A stretch of DNA of 24,778 nucleotides from a virus: positions 1 to 24,778 of IMG/VR virus record IMGVR_UViG_3300034063_001181; one strand, written 5' to 3'. Position numbers and translations under genes: made by a program. Within the stretch, counting starts at the first letter, position 1, and each line of letters opens with the position of its first letter. Below the pieces are notes generated by a model. It ran no database searches. It saw nothing but the letters and a program-made list of their open reading frames with translations, and was not told the DNA's origin. Below are positions 1-8,243 of this stretch, one piece after another.

Positions 1-28
1 TAGCGCGAATTTCTGCTAAAGTTGCCAT
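1..28 (-). CDS. 5' end of a gene cut by the window edge, possibly gp32-like ssDNA-binding protein
   Basis: Only the first nine codons are present and read MATLAEIRA. The start is well supported: AAGGAG lies at 36-41 on the minus strand, seven bases before the ATG, and a perfect T4 late promoter box stands at 126-133. From memory, gp32-type single-stranded DNA-binding proteins of marine T4-like phages begin with a similar MxTLAEIRAKL sequence, so gp32 is a reasonable guess. Nine residues cannot prove this. The gene is separated from the 731-residue gene behind it by a strong terminator. Confidence 0.45.
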
Positions 29-85
29 AATGTTTCTCCTTAATGTTATGCCTTTAGTTTGCCTCTTCTTTTTAGCCCACTGACT

Positions 86-123
86 AAAAAGAAAAACTGT
101 GCATAGTCTTAACTATACACAGT
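86..123 (-). terminator. Factor-independent terminator after the 731-aa gene
   Basis: Positions 96-107 and 112-123 form a 12-pair stem with a four-base loop. The single imperfect pair is G-U in the minus-strand RNA but C-A in the plus-strand RNA, so the hairpin favours minus-strand transcription. In that direction it is followed by a T-rich run at 86-95 (four T, one C, five T). It closes the minus-strand operon ending at 164. Confidence 0.8.
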
Positions 124-125
124 CT

Positions 126-133
126 TATTTATA
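126..133 (-). promoter_or_regulatory. T4-type late promoter box (TATAAATA)
   Basis: This is an exact match on the minus strand to the T4 late consensus recognised by gp55 sigma. With T4 spacing, transcription would begin near 120, inside the first arm of the terminator hairpin at 96-123. Transcripts from this promoter would lack the first few bases of the stem, while read-through RNA from upstream would carry all of it. It would drive the gene starting at 28. Confidence 0.65.
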
Positions 134-163
134 ATTGCAAGTTAAAAGATTATAAAAATATGG

Positions 164-2359
164 TTATTTTGCCAAACCAGATAATTTTAGAATATCATCC
201 ACATTTTCATCAATGCCTAATTCTGCCTTACTTTTTGCCAGACCGGCAGCAGTTGTTGGACTTGCGTTGTCTTTGTCATCTATATCCCTAAGTGTTAAAG
301 GAGGTTCGCCGGCTGCTTTTCTATCAACTGCTGGTCTCTCGTAATCTCTAGGATTTTTTGGATCAATACTTTCTACTTTTTGTTTAACATTTCCTAACAA
401 TTCCTTAAGTCTTGCTAAACCATCATCTTGATCTACACTAAGATTAGCCGACTTACCGTGTCTTTCTTCCCATTCTCTAGTAAGTTTTTCCATAAATTGT
501 TTGGCAACCATTTCTGCTTTTTCACCAAGATCTTCACCAAACTTTTCACTTATTTCTTTCTTTACATCTAGTGCAATGTTTTCAACACCGTTAAATGGGC
601 CAACGCTTTCATTTGTAGCGTTATACCTGCTTTTTACTAATTTTGCAACTTCGTGAATCCACTTGTTGTCTTTACCTTCTGCAACAGGTTGCTCCGGTGC
701 TGGTTCAGCAGGTGGTTCTTCTGGAGCGGGTGCTGGTTCAGCAGGTGGTTCTTCTGGAGCGGGTTCTTCTAAACCTAATTCTGCTACTAAATCCGGTTGA
801 TGTTCCTTTGCCCAAATTTTTAATGTATTAACTGGGCTAGCAGTTTCGTCAAAGGCTGCATCTTTTGCATCTTGTCTTAATTTTTCCTCTAATGCATCAA
901 TTTGAGTTTCTGGTAAATTTTCGTAATTAATTCCGTACTCTGCAAAAAATGCAATTGCAGTAGTTCCTTCGGGTCCAAACTCTAAAGGTTGCCCGCTTTC
1001 TTCCATTTGCCTTAGTTTTTCTGCTAATGCTTGAATTTGATCAGGTGCAAGTTTACCTTGTTCTACTGCTTCTGCCCATTGTTCAAATTGTTGCATTGGA
1101 TCGTTTGATTCGTGCATGGAATCATGTGCCATTTGATTAAGAATATCACCGTATTCACTGGTCAATGCTTCTAATTCTTCGTCACCTAAAGGAGTTCCGT
1201 CTGTGTATTCTCCATAAGAAAAATATGCATCGGCGTAATCTGGATGATCCCATCGATGAACTCCGTCAATTTCTAAACTGCTTCGATCAACTGCTTTTCC
1301 ATTTAACGAAATTTCGTTTTCTTTTCCTTCAAGTTCTTCGCCAACGTATTGTTCTAAATTTATTTTGTTTGTTTCTTGCATGATACTATGTATCAATGGA
1401 AAATAATTTGCAAGTTCTTCTTTAAAATCTACTTGTGTAAATTTAGACTTATAGTCTTCCATGGTAACAGGATCTAATTCTGCCATCAATGGTTCTTCTT
1501 GTCCTTCAAAAGACTCAATCCAGGACTCATAATGATGCCTTTTACTTAATGCTTCAATTTGTACTTTTAATTCATGTAGTTTATTAATTGCTCGTTCAGT
1601 GATACCCATTGCATCATCATGCAATTGTTGTTTTTGAACCTGTCTTTGAAAACTTTGTAATTGAGCAATTTGTTCACTCATTCTAATAATGGCTTTACCA
1701 GCAGGATCATGAGGAATGCCACCATGATCTACGTGTTGTGCCATTGCAAATGCACCTGCGGTATGAATAAACGGATACTTAAATCTTTCACCTTCTGAAT
1801 TTTCAATATAAATTGCCTTAATTCTTCTTGGGTTGCTTCTTTCTCCAAGACGTTTTTCTGCCATAGATTCAGTATGTCGAACAATTACCTGGGTACGTCC
1901 TTTAACTGCACGGCTAGTTTTTTTACTGCTTTTTTCAAGCATCCATCTAGATTCATTCATTTTCATAGCGGGTTCTTCCTTTGGACTTTTTGATGCCAAA
2001 TATTGAAAGTCGGTTTTGTCTAAATTTGTCTTTGTAATATCCCTAGTATCAAATCTTAAAAGTCTACGCATTGCAAAAAGTCTCATTTCTTTTAAAAAGT
2101 CATACCAAAGTCGTTTACTGACATCGTCTTTGTTTTCTGTAATTCCTTGACTATAATAAATTTTTAAACTACCTAAGTCATTTATGCTAATGCTTACTCT
2201 TCCAAGATTCGTACCTTCATATATAAAATCAAAATCGAAAAATTTTGCTTCTGCAGGATCGATAGTAACGGCTCCCGTTTCATCACCCATTTCTAAATTT
2301 TGAAATCGACTTCTTACTTTGTCAAACAAATCTTGACTGATTATTTGTATTGGTTTCAT
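164..2359 (-). CDS. Conserved 731-aa protein of marine T4-like phages, function unknown
   Basis: I recognise this as a large protein of T4-like marine phages usually left as hypothetical; its role is unknown. The N-terminal part (about 1-300) looks ordered and contains the stretches FDKVRSRFQNLEMGDE and IKAIYIENSEGERFKYPFIH. Residues about 215-275 are Gln/Leu/Glu-rich and may be helical or coiled-coil. A Pro/Glu/Ala-rich linker near residues 530-560 contains an exact tandem repeat. The C-terminal third is charged and Lys/Glu-rich. A late-type box AATAAATA ends six bases before the first base of the ATG, so the message may start at the ATG itself. It follows gp17 by 11 bp. A structural or head-associated role is inferred only from this late-gene context. 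Confidence 0.85.
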   Translation of the reverse strand: MKPIQIISQDLFDKVRSRFQNLEMGDETGAVTIDPAEAKFFDFDFIYEGTNLGRVSISINDLGSLKIYYSQGITENKDDVSKRLWYDFLKEMRLFAMRRLLRFDTRDITKTNLDKTDFQYLASKSPKEEPAMKMNESRWMLEKSSKKTSRAVKGRTQVIVRHTESMAEKRLGERSNPRRIKAIYIENSEGERFKYPFIHTAGAFAMAQHVDHGGIPHDPAGKAIIRMSEQIAQLQSFQRQVQKQQLHDDAMGITERAINKLHELKVQIEALSKRHHYESWIESFEGQEEPLMAELDPVTMEDYKSKFTQVDFKEELANYFPLIHSIMQETNKINLEQYVGEELEGKENEISLNGKAVDRSSLEIDGVHRWDHPDYADAYFSYGEYTDGTPLGDEELEALTSEYGDILNQMAHDSMHESNDPMQQFEQWAEAVEQGKLAPDQIQALAEKLRQMEESGQPLEFGPEGTTAIAFFAEYGINYENLPETQIDALEEKLRQDAKDAAFDETASPVNTLKIWAKEHQPDLVAELGLEEPAPEEPPAEPAPAPEEPPAEPAPEQPVAEGKDNKWIHEVAKLVKSRYNATNESVGPFNGVENIALDVKKEISEKFGEDLGEKAEMVAKQFMEKLTREWEERHGKSANLSVDQDDGLARLKELLGNVKQKVESIDPKNPRDYERPAVDRKAAGEPPLTLRDIDDKDNASPTTAAGLAKSKAELGIDENVDDILKLSGLAK
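698..763 (-). repeat. Exact tandem duplication of 33 bp (2 copies) in the 731-aa gene
   Basis: Positions 698-730 and 731-763 are identical. The unit encodes eleven residues of an alternating Pro/Ala/Glu linker (PAPEEPPAEPA type). Being in frame and perfect, it looks like a recent slippage or recombination duplication in a flexible linker, and its copy number is likely to vary between relatives. Confidence 0.95.
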
Positions 2360-2364
2360 ATCAT

Positions 2365-2372
2365 TATTTATT
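2365..2372 (-). promoter_or_regulatory. Late promoter box AATAAATA for the 731-aa gene
   Basis: The box differs from TATAAATA at one position and overlaps the stop codon of gp17. T4 spacing (box at -13 to -6) places the start of transcription at 2359, exactly the A of the ATG. No Shine-Dalgarno sequence is seen. Confidence 0.55.
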
Positions 2373-3957
2373 AATAATTGCTAATGTAAATAGGCATGGG
2401 CATTACGAATTCATCATCACGTTCTTCACGCAGTTTATCATAAATTGCCGGATCCCAATCTTGTAACATCATAGTCATTCGTACGGCTAAAAGTAAACTA
2501 CTGACAAGATCGTCGGTTGCCCCAACTTTTCCTTCAAAACTAATTCCTTTTGCTACAAATGTTTTTAACTCAGAAATTAAAGGTTTTGAAAATAGTTTTA
2601 ATCTATCACTTTCGATTAAATGTTTTAATTTTGCACAAGTTGCAATTTTACTTGAATGTGTTGTATTAAATCCTTTTCTAAATCTTCGAACGTGTCCTTT
2701 TTTAATAGGTTCACTTAAAAACAATCCGGGTATACTTTCTTCACCTATTTCTTCAATAGCAACTAAAGCAGCCTCACCTACGGTATTATTTTCTACGCTG
2801 TAATAAATGCTGGCTTGAACTCCTTTTTTAGTGCATTCGTCGTTGATGTAATTGCATAGATCTCTTAATATTCTAACTTGGCCTTGAATTGTAGTTAAAT
2901 TGTGTTGCCATTCACAGACTTGATTAAAACTAGGTATTTCTAAAATTTGAATAGCAGCAGGATCGCCCCCTGTACCTAAACTAGGATCAAGAGAAACAAT
3001 ATAAGTATTCATCGGATTGATCTTCTTGTACCAGCGTGCTTGTCCCATTTTCATAAAAGGATCTTTACCTTCTAAATCAGCAAGTTTAATACTGTTAATT
3101 AGTGTTTCGTCAAATACTAAGAATTCGCATTCATGTTCGCGCCTAAATCTTTCTTCACCAATTCTACTGCGTTCTTCATCGGCCCACTTTTGATCTCGAT
3201 CAGGGTGTTCACTCCAATGTGCTCTAAATGGAAAGAATCCATTTTTTCCTAAGGTAGTCACATTACCAAATTCATCAAATTTTTTGTTGGCTTCTTTCCA
3301 TATTTGTGAAAATTGGTCTTCGTCTGAATTAGGAGTACTGGTAATAATTGCTTTACCACCTGTTGCCAATGTAGGCGAAATAGAAGTCCAAAACTCTGCT
3401 GCAACATTTGGCGGCACGAATGCAAACTCGTCGGCGTATAATAATGATAAACTCATACCACGACCAGTTGTTTCTGTTGTAGTTTGTGCCACTATACGAC
3501 TGCCATTGTCAAATTCTAAACTTTGTTTGTTATAACTGGTTACTCCGCAACGAACATGATTGGGGCAAAGTTCATAGGCATATCTAATACGTTGCATAAT
3601 TTCCTGAGCACCGGTAAATTTGTGTGCAGCAATTAGAATTGTCGAATCTGGTATAAACATTGCGTACCATAATAGATAGCCCGCAGCAGTTGTTGTTTTA
3701 CCTGTCTGACGAGGTAATAAATTAACATTAAATCTATGCTGATGGTAACTATCAATTAATCTTTTTTGATAATCAAAAGGTGAATATTTTAACTTACCTT
3801 TAACAGGATGCTGAATATAGAAAAAGTTTTCTAGAAAAAAATGAGGGCCGTTAATTGGATCTATGCAATTTGTTAAATCTTCAAGATCCTTTTCGGAATA
3901 CTTTTGAGTAATGTGCGCAGCCTTAACTAATTTGTTATCAATATTTTTGCTTGACAT
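2371..3957 (-). CDS. 17: Terminase large subunit (DNA-packaging ATPase and nuclease), gp17
   Basis: This is the motor that pumps DNA into the prohead and cuts concatemers. The 528 residues (T4 gp17 has 610) carry both expected domains. The ATPase shows Walker A PRQTGKTT at about 82-89, Walker B LLYADE at about 172-177 and coupling motif ITSTPN at about 205-210. The RNase H-like nuclease shows VSLDP with Asp324, the VENN motif with Glu389, and GATDD with Asp482/483, matching the Asp-Glu-Asp metal triad of the family. A terminator (3971-3997) separates it from the gene behind, and a late-like box (3966-3973) leaves a predicted leader of only about 3 nt. gp16 lies two genes upstream on the same strand. 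Confidence 0.97.
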   Translation of the reverse strand: MSSKNIDNKLVKAAHITQKYSEKDLEDLTNCIDPINGPHFFLENFFYIQHPVKGKLKYSPFDYQKRLIDSYHQHRFNVNLLPRQTGKTTTAAGYLLWYAMFIPDSTILIAAHKFTGAQEIMQRIRYAYELCPNHVRCGVTSYNKQSLEFDNGSRIVAQTTTETTGRGMSLSLLYADEFAFVPPNVAAEFWTSISPTLATGGKAIITSTPNSDEDQFSQIWKEANKKFDEFGNVTTLGKNGFFPFRAHWSEHPDRDQKWADEERSRIGEERFRREHECEFLVFDETLINSIKLADLEGKDPFMKMGQARWYKKINPMNTYIVSLDPSLGTGGDPAAIQILEIPSFNQVCEWQHNLTTIQGQVRILRDLCNYINDECTKKGVQASIYYSVENNTVGEAALVAIEEIGEESIPGLFLSEPIKKGHVRRFRKGFNTTHSSKIATCAKLKHLIESDRLKLFSKPLISELKTFVAKGISFEGKVGATDDLVSSLLLAVRMTMMLQDWDPAIYDKLREERDDEFVMPMPIYISNY

Positions 3958-3965
3958 AATTTAAT

Positions 3966-3973
3966 TATTTAAT
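3966..3973 (-). promoter_or_regulatory. Late-like promoter box ATTAAATA for gp17
   Basis: The box matches the conserved TAAATA core and overlaps the T-run of the terminator at 3971-3997. T4 spacing predicts a start near 3960, three bases before the ATG. It is weaker than the other boxes because the first two bases are non-consensus. Confidence 0.4.
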
Positions 3974-3997
3974 AAAAATAGCCTCCGAAGAGGCTAT
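3971..3997 (-). terminator. Factor-independent terminator with UUCG loop, before gp17
   Basis: Positions 3978-3985 and 3990-3997 form a perfect 8-bp stem. Read on the minus strand the loop is C(TTCG)G, the exceptionally stable tetraloop common in T4 terminators, and the stem is followed by TTTTATT. It ends the operon containing the acidic protein (4046-4993) so that gp17 can be transcribed from its own promoter. Confidence 0.92.
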
Positions 3998-4045
3998 ATA
4001 ACCAGCAATAATTTTAATCAACAATTAAAATTTGCTAATTGATAT

Positions 4046-4993
4046 TTACTTGCCAGGACGTGGCACCCAGTCGCCTGCGCCTGCACCAAAAGGTTTACGC
4101 GGTGTTGTTGGCTTAGCACCAGACAATCTGTCATGAGCGCGATCGAGATTTTTCTTATTCATCTCGCGCTCTTTATCGGAGGGCTGATTGACCGTCGGAT
4201 CGCCGGTCATCGATCTCATCACATCTCTCATTATTCGTTGACCTTTTTTCTCGCGATAGGACGCAACAGTGCCTTTGCTGAGTTCGCTTAGTTGTTCAGG
4301 ACCCTCATCCTCACTTTGCTCTTCGTTAATAAATCTTTGATATTCTGCCATTAAACCTTCAAATGTAGCAGCCATTGCATTATCCCCAGGTTGTGCTGCA
4401 GGGAACTGTTTTTTCTCTTTGTGCATATCATTACCACTTGGCACAGCAGCACTCATTCCTGCAACTTCAGGATTCGGCTCGTTGTCAAATTCGTCTACTT
4501 TTTCTTTATCGTGATCTTTCATATCATGATCACCGTCGTTATCAACATCGCCTTGATCTTTTGAAACTTCATCATCACTGTTATCATCACGGTCATCATC
4601 ATCAGGATTTAATTTATCAATTACTGAACGCATAGTATCTGTAGGACTTGCTGGTTCTGGAGGTCCCATATCATCACCTGCTGGTTCTAATGCTGTAGGA
4701 GCCGGAGTAGAAACTGATAGTGTGCCCATCGAATCTCCTTTGTCCATACCTGCTAGACTTACAATATCTTTAAGAAGATCACCTAATTCAGCAGCACTGC
4801 CTGCTGTCATATTAATTGTTGCAGGTGTTGATGGCCTATCCATAGGCATCCCCATTTCTGGCATCACCCCACATTCTTCAATTTGACTTTCTTTAATGCC
4901 TTTTGATTTATTTAAAACAGGCATTTCAGACATTACTCTTGGATTAGGAGCATCGAGCTCTGCTAATCTTTTCATCATATCAATCATTTGCAT
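4046..4993 (-). CDS. Acidic 315-aa conserved hypothetical protein, possibly capsid-core related
   Basis: I cannot assign a function. A Met-rich N-terminus is followed by STPATINMTAGSAAELGDLL (about 55-74), a phrase I associate with proteins of marine T4-like phages. Residues about 130-176 are a very acidic tract; within it DVDNDGDHD (about 149-157) has the DxDxDG pattern of calcium-binding loops. The C-terminal part contains LSELSKGTVASYREKK and a basic tail. Several LxE triplets (RLAEL, GLMAE, QLSEL) resemble gp21 protease sites, so a prohead-core role is possible but unproven. The start is supported by AAGGA seven bases ahead of the ATG, and the gene lies 2 bp after the CTS-bearing gene. 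Confidence 0.85.
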   Translation of the reverse strand: MQMIDMMKRLAELDAPNPRVMSEMPVLNKSKGIKESQIEECGVMPEMGMPMDRPSTPATINMTAGSAAELGDLLKDIVSLAGMDKGDSMGTLSVSTPAPTALEPAGDDMGPPEPASPTDTMRSVIDKLNPDDDDRDDNSDDEVSKDQGDVDNDGDHDMKDHDKEKVDEFDNEPNPEVAGMSAAVPSGNDMHKEKKQFPAAQPGDNAMAATFEGLMAEYQRFINEEQSEDEGPEQLSELSKGTVASYREKKGQRIMRDVMRSMTGDPTVNQPSDKEREMNKKNLDRAHDRLSGAKPTTPRKPFGAGAGDWVPRPGK

Positions 4994-4995
4994 AA

Positions 4996-5592
4996 TTATT
5001 TCCTTAGATCAGGTGCTTGTTTAAGAATACTTTTTGTGTTTGTATCTTTGATGGCGGTTTCTAATTTGAATTCTCCGCCACCGGAATTAGGAATTTGTTC
5101 GCCTCTTGCTTTTCGTTGAAGTTTTAATACATCATTCAACTCTTTAAGAAATCCACTATTATATTTGTCACCATAATAATCTTCAAATTTTGGATTCCCT
5201 GCTTCTTTATAATTTGGATCATTTAACAATGCATCTTTTCTTTTTTCTACTGGTTCTTGATATTCTTCACTGGGTTCACCAGGACGACGAACTGCAAGAT
5301 GTGATTTATGTATACTGCATTGTTGAGATATAAATTCTGTTAGTTCAAACTGTGTTGTAGGATAATCTAAAGTTACTTCAAAAATATTAACTTCGCAATT
5401 TTTAACTTGAGGGAAATCCAAAGGAAGTTGCTGTATAGGTGTTTTTCCTGCTTTTTTAAAATTAGATACAGAATATTTTTCTAAACAAGTTTTTAAAGAT
5501 GATTCTTGCTCGGAGGTAAAATCTCCAGCAATTTTAATCCTAAAATCGTATTGCTTTTTTGATTCAGTTAAGTATTCAGCGAATGTTTTCAT
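4996..5592 (-). CDS. 198-aa protein with T4-type capsid-targeting N-terminus, probable internal head protein
   Basis: The protein starts MKTFAEYLTES. This closely matches the capsid-targeting sequence of T4 internal head proteins (MKTYQEFIAE type), which sends proteins into the prohead core and is removed by the gp21 protease after an (I/L)xE triplet; here LTE ends at residue 10. The rest shows KTPIQQLPLDFPQ (about 49-61), which I associate with homologues in marine T4-like phages, then a Lys-rich C-terminus. The inference is that it is packaged in the head and trimmed. A late box AATAAATA at 5600-5607 predicts a 2-nt leader. It sits between gp16 and the acidic protein, 2 bp from the latter. 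Confidence 0.85.
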   Translation of the reverse strand: MKTFAEYLTESKKQYDFRIKIAGDFTSEQESSLKTCLEKYSVSNFKKAGKTPIQQLPLDFPQVKNCEVNIFEVTLDYPTTQFELTEFISQQCSIHKSHLAVRRPGEPSEEYQEPVEKRKDALLNDPNYKEAGNPKFEDYYGDKYNSGFLKELNDVLKLQRKARGEQIPNSGGGEFKLETAIKDTNTKSILKQAPDLRK

Positions 5593-5598
5593 AGTAAA

Positions 5599-6078
5599 TT
5601 ATTTATTCAAATTTTTAAGTTTTGCTAAGATGCTATTTCTATCTGCTACAATATAACCTTCACCTTCTATAGGAGTATTGCCAGGTGTAGAATTCTTTTT
5701 ATCAATGGCTAATTTTTTAATTTGTAAATCTACCATTTTTAATTTTTTATCAATTTTTGCACTTTTTGCTTGAATTGCTGCATTCATCATTTGTGCTGCT
5801 ACTTCAAACATCCTAGCGCCGTATCTTGCTTCGACATTCATTCCTAAATCCATAAGGTCGTCATAGGCTTTTTCTGCTTTGTTAGCCAAATCATCTAATT
5901 CTCGATCACTTATTTCTCCGAGTCCTTTAACCACAGGTAAAGATTGAGAAATTTTGTCAAATTCTTCTAACTTTTCTTGTAAATCAATTGCAACAACCGG
6001 AGTTGAATCTTCAAAAGTTTTTTCTATAACTGATTCTGAAGATTCAATATTTAATAATTCTTCTAGTTTTTTAGTCAT
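5599..6078 (-). CDS. 16: Terminase small subunit, gp16-like
   Basis: gp16 recognises DNA and stimulates gp17 during packaging. The 159-residue length is close to T4 gp16 (164). The central segment from about 60 to 125, which includes AEKAYDDLMDLGMNVEARYG and MFEVAAQMMNAAIQAKSAK, is a long helical, coiled-coil-like region like the oligomerisation core of gp16, flanked by flexible termini. The position upstream of gp17 in the same late block fits. It is preceded by gp4 with an 8-bp gap and followed by the CTS gene, whose promoter box overlaps its stop codon. No clear Shine-Dalgarno is visible, so translational coupling to gp4 is likely. Confidence 0.82.
   Translation of the reverse strand: MTKKLEELLNIESSESVIEKTFEDSTPVVAIDLQEKLEEFDKISQSLPVVKGLGEISDRELDDLANKAEKAYDDLMDLGMNVEARYGARMFEVAAQMMNAAIQAKSAKIDKKLKMVDLQIKKLAIDKKNSTPGNTPIEGEGYIVADRNSILAKLKNLNK
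5600..5607 (-). promoter_or_regulatory. Late promoter box AATAAATA for the CTS gene
   Basis: The box lies over the last codons of gp16. T4 spacing puts the transcription start near 5594, two bases ahead of the ATG at 5592. No Shine-Dalgarno is present in between. Confidence 0.5.
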
Positions 6079-6086
6079 ACATTTAC

Positions 6087-6530
6087 TTATCGATTTTTTC
6101 CAGGATTATGAAATATATCATTTTCATTAATAATTCTAAATTGTATCCCTTGTTGTTTGCACCAATTTGACGCTGCTGCCCATTTTGCCATATTTTTAAC
6201 ATACTGGGCTTGATCGTATGGATTTTTTCCTACTTTTTCTTTAAGTGTTTGTTTTGCAGGTTTAATTTCGATTAATTCTGCATGTTTTTTCATTAACTTA
6301 TCAACATACACGATTAAAAAATCCGGAACATATACAGTTTGCTTTCCTGTTAGGGGATCTTTATAGGGTATCTTTATAGGTTCGCTACTCCATTGTTGGA
6401 TACTAGGATTATTATCACAAAAATTCATAAAAGTAAGTTCCCAACTACTTCTGTATGTAGGAATTTTATTGCCTACATACTTTTCTGGGTTTCTAATCTT
6501 GTATATGCCTTTACTAAATTTTAAACTCAT
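6087..6530 (-). CDS. 4: Head completion protein gp4, PD-(D/E)xK-type nuclease fold
   Basis: gp4 (T4: about 150 aa, also called gp50/65) acts after packaging, when the filled head is made ready to join the tail. The 147 residues carry TnsA-like nuclease signatures: SSWELTFMNF with Glu31, VPDF with Asp70, and ELIEIKP with Glu88 and Lys90, giving the E...PD...ExK arrangement. The C-terminus (WCKQQGIQFRIINENDIF) is also typical. The start overlaps the stop of the gene behind it as ATGA (6527-6530), showing tight coupling. Confidence 0.9.
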   Translation of the reverse strand: MSLKFSKGIYKIRNPEKYVGNKIPTYRSSWELTFMNFCDNNPSIQQWSSEPIKIPYKDPLTGKQTVYVPDFLIVYVDKLMKKHAELIEIKPAKQTLKEKVGKNPYDQAQYVKNMAKWAAASNWCKQQGIQFRIINENDIFHNPGKNR

Positions 6531-6886
6531 GCAATTATATTTCGTAAAATTTCAGGATGAGTATTAAATGCTTGAGAGATTCCAAGACTACTGGTTTTAA
6601 CTCTATTGTAGTTTAAAATTTCTGCTACTAATCCAGATAGTTCGATATCATTTAAATTTTTTAATGTATCGAGAATTTCCATTGGATTATATCCATCTTG
6701 TTTTGATTGCGTAATAAGGATTGTTGATATTAACTCAGAAGAAGATTCTGAAAAATCTTTATTTGTAAAAAATCCTCTAACTGCGGCAAATGTAGTAGGA
6801 TCAATTTCAATAGGTTGTTGATTGTAGTTATTAAATCCAGATACTGTACTGTTATCAGATTTAGCAATAGGTAAGTTTGAATACAT
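6527..6886 (-). CDS. 119-aa conserved structural-type protein, function unknown
   Basis: I associate this sequence with a conserved but uncharacterised protein of T4-like cyanophages and pelagiphages: it starts MYSNLP and contains KQDGYNPMEILDTLKNLNDI followed by LSGLVAEILNYNRVKTSSLG and HPEILRNI. It appears mostly helical, with no signal peptide or membrane segment. The start overlaps the stop of the tube-initiator-like gene as TAATG and the stop overlaps gp4 as ATGA, so all three are translationally coupled. A virion or tail-assembly role is inferred from position only. Confidence 0.85.
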   Translation of the reverse strand: MYSNLPIAKSDNSTVSGFNNYNQQPIEIDPTTFAAVRGFFTNKDFSESSSELISTILITQSKQDGYNPMEILDTLKNLNDIELSGLVAEILNYNRVKTSSLGISQAFNTHPEILRNIIA

Positions 6887-8238
6887 TATGGTCCTCTAGG
6901 TGGAAATATGATTGCAGCAGGATTTGCTCTAATTTTTCCGTCAACACTGGTATTTAAACCTTTAAAAATATTAATTCCAACACCACCGGGTAAATTAAAT
7001 ATTCCCGGTTGAGGTTGAGATGGCGGAGGGGTTGAAAACTTACCAGTGCCTGAACCTAATACGCTTCCTAATACTCCAGACGCAATAGTGTATCCAACTG
7101 GACCTAGTTTTCCTATTCCCTTTTTGTTAACTGCATTTTTTGCTAAAATCGCTGCCAGTTGACCAAGAGGACTCATAGGAGGCTGTCCCCCCATCATTCC
7201 ATATTGCCTTGAAGAAACATTTCCAAATCGTGCACCGGAACCTCGATAACTTCCGCCACTGTTAAAAGAATCAAAAGCACCACGTGCTCCATAAGTTGTT
7301 TGATTTGCAAAACTAAATGGTGCTTTTCCGCCCACAGTTCCGAATATTCTCTGTTTGCCTGACAAATCAAATAACGATTCATTAGGAAATGACTGTTCCA
7401 CTGGTGTTCTTTGTGCATTGGCCAATGTACCCAATCTGCTAGTCGGCGATGTTGCAGCAGAATTACTTTTGTTTCCTGCAATTTGTAACGGACTTGGGTT
7501 CTGATCATAAAAGTATGGAGTCCATCCTAAATTACTATCTCCCATTACTTTTCCTTCTCTATAGAAAACATTCTCGTATGCAACTGTCATTCTATTTTGT
7601 AATATTTTTGTACTATCAGATGAACTTACTGCGTCGTGAGCCCACTCAGTAAGTTTAGGATTTACTAATGTATATTCAGTGAATTTTTGTTGGTGTAATA
7701 CATACAATTTAATAGAATCTAAAAAGTTATCTATCGGCCTTGCATATCTACCATAGGAGTAATCAATACTGCCGTATTTTGTATCTTTATAAGCAGGTAT
7801 TGCATCATTAGATGGGCCATAATTAGAATCAGCGTAAAAATGTTTATAATAGTGTACCCAAAGATTGTGAGTAATATTACTGGAATCGTCGTGAAAATCA
7901 ATACTGATAGGACTATAAGTTAATTTTGTTTGCACTACTGTTTTTCTATTGTATTGATTTAACGTTTCAGTGGCAATTGAAAATTTAGGAAGATCGACTC
8001 TCTTGGCTAACAGTCCTACTTGATAAAATTCTTCCTGTGCTTTCCAATGAGATTCAATAATTGCATCTGGATTGATGTTTATTTGAACAAAATATATAAA
8101 ACCAAATTTTGGAATTCTAGCATAAGAACTATCAATAAACAATCTTCCAGCATGTTGGTAATCTCGTAAAATTACTTGTTTACCGTCAACGCGAAAAGTA
8201 TTTGAACCGGATAAAAAATTTAAAAATGCAGCGCTCAT
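6886..8238 (-). CDS. Tail-tube-fold baseplate protein, gp54/gp48-like tube initiator
   Basis: The first 240 residues resemble the tail-tube fold: LLAKRVDLPKFSIATETLNQ (about 93-112) leads into YNRKTVVQTKLTYSPISIDF and then the HDDSSNITHNLWVHYYKHFY stretch, which pair a long strand-turn-strand with an acidic loop as in gp19, gp48 and gp54. The C-terminal 200 residues are Gly/Ser/Pro-rich and low in complexity. In T4, gp48 and gp54 cap the baseplate and start tube growth; this 450-residue protein probably does the same, but I cannot tell which of the two it replaces. A terminator (8254-8284) and a late box (8244-8251) lie directly ahead, with the predicted transcription start on the A of the ATG. 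Confidence 0.8.
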   Translation of the reverse strand: MSAAFLNFLSGSNTFRVDGKQVILRDYQHAGRLFIDSSYARIPKFGFIYFVQININPDAIIESHWKAQEEFYQVGLLAKRVDLPKFSIATETLNQYNRKTVVQTKLTYSPISIDFHDDSSNITHNLWVHYYKHFYADSNYGPSNDAIPAYKDTKYGSIDYSYGRYARPIDNFLDSIKLYVLHQQKFTEYTLVNPKLTEWAHDAVSSSDSTKILQNRMTVAYENVFYREGKVMGDSNLGWTPYFYDQNPSPLQIAGNKSNSAATSPTSRLGTLANAQRTPVEQSFPNESLFDLSGKQRIFGTVGGKAPFSFANQTTYGARGAFDSFNSGGSYRGSGARFGNVSSRQYGMMGGQPPMSPLGQLAAILAKNAVNKKGIGKLGPVGYTIASGVLGSVLGSGTGKFSTPPPSQPQPGIFNLPGGVGINIFKGLNTSVDGKIRANPAAIIFPPRGP

Positions 8239-8243
8239 GACTG

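Noticed and set aside
7194-7508. Overlapping 104-aa frame inside the tube-initiator-like gene, and similar shadow frames elsewhere
   Set aside because: They lie wholly within well-supported genes, have no ribosome site and no family resemblance.
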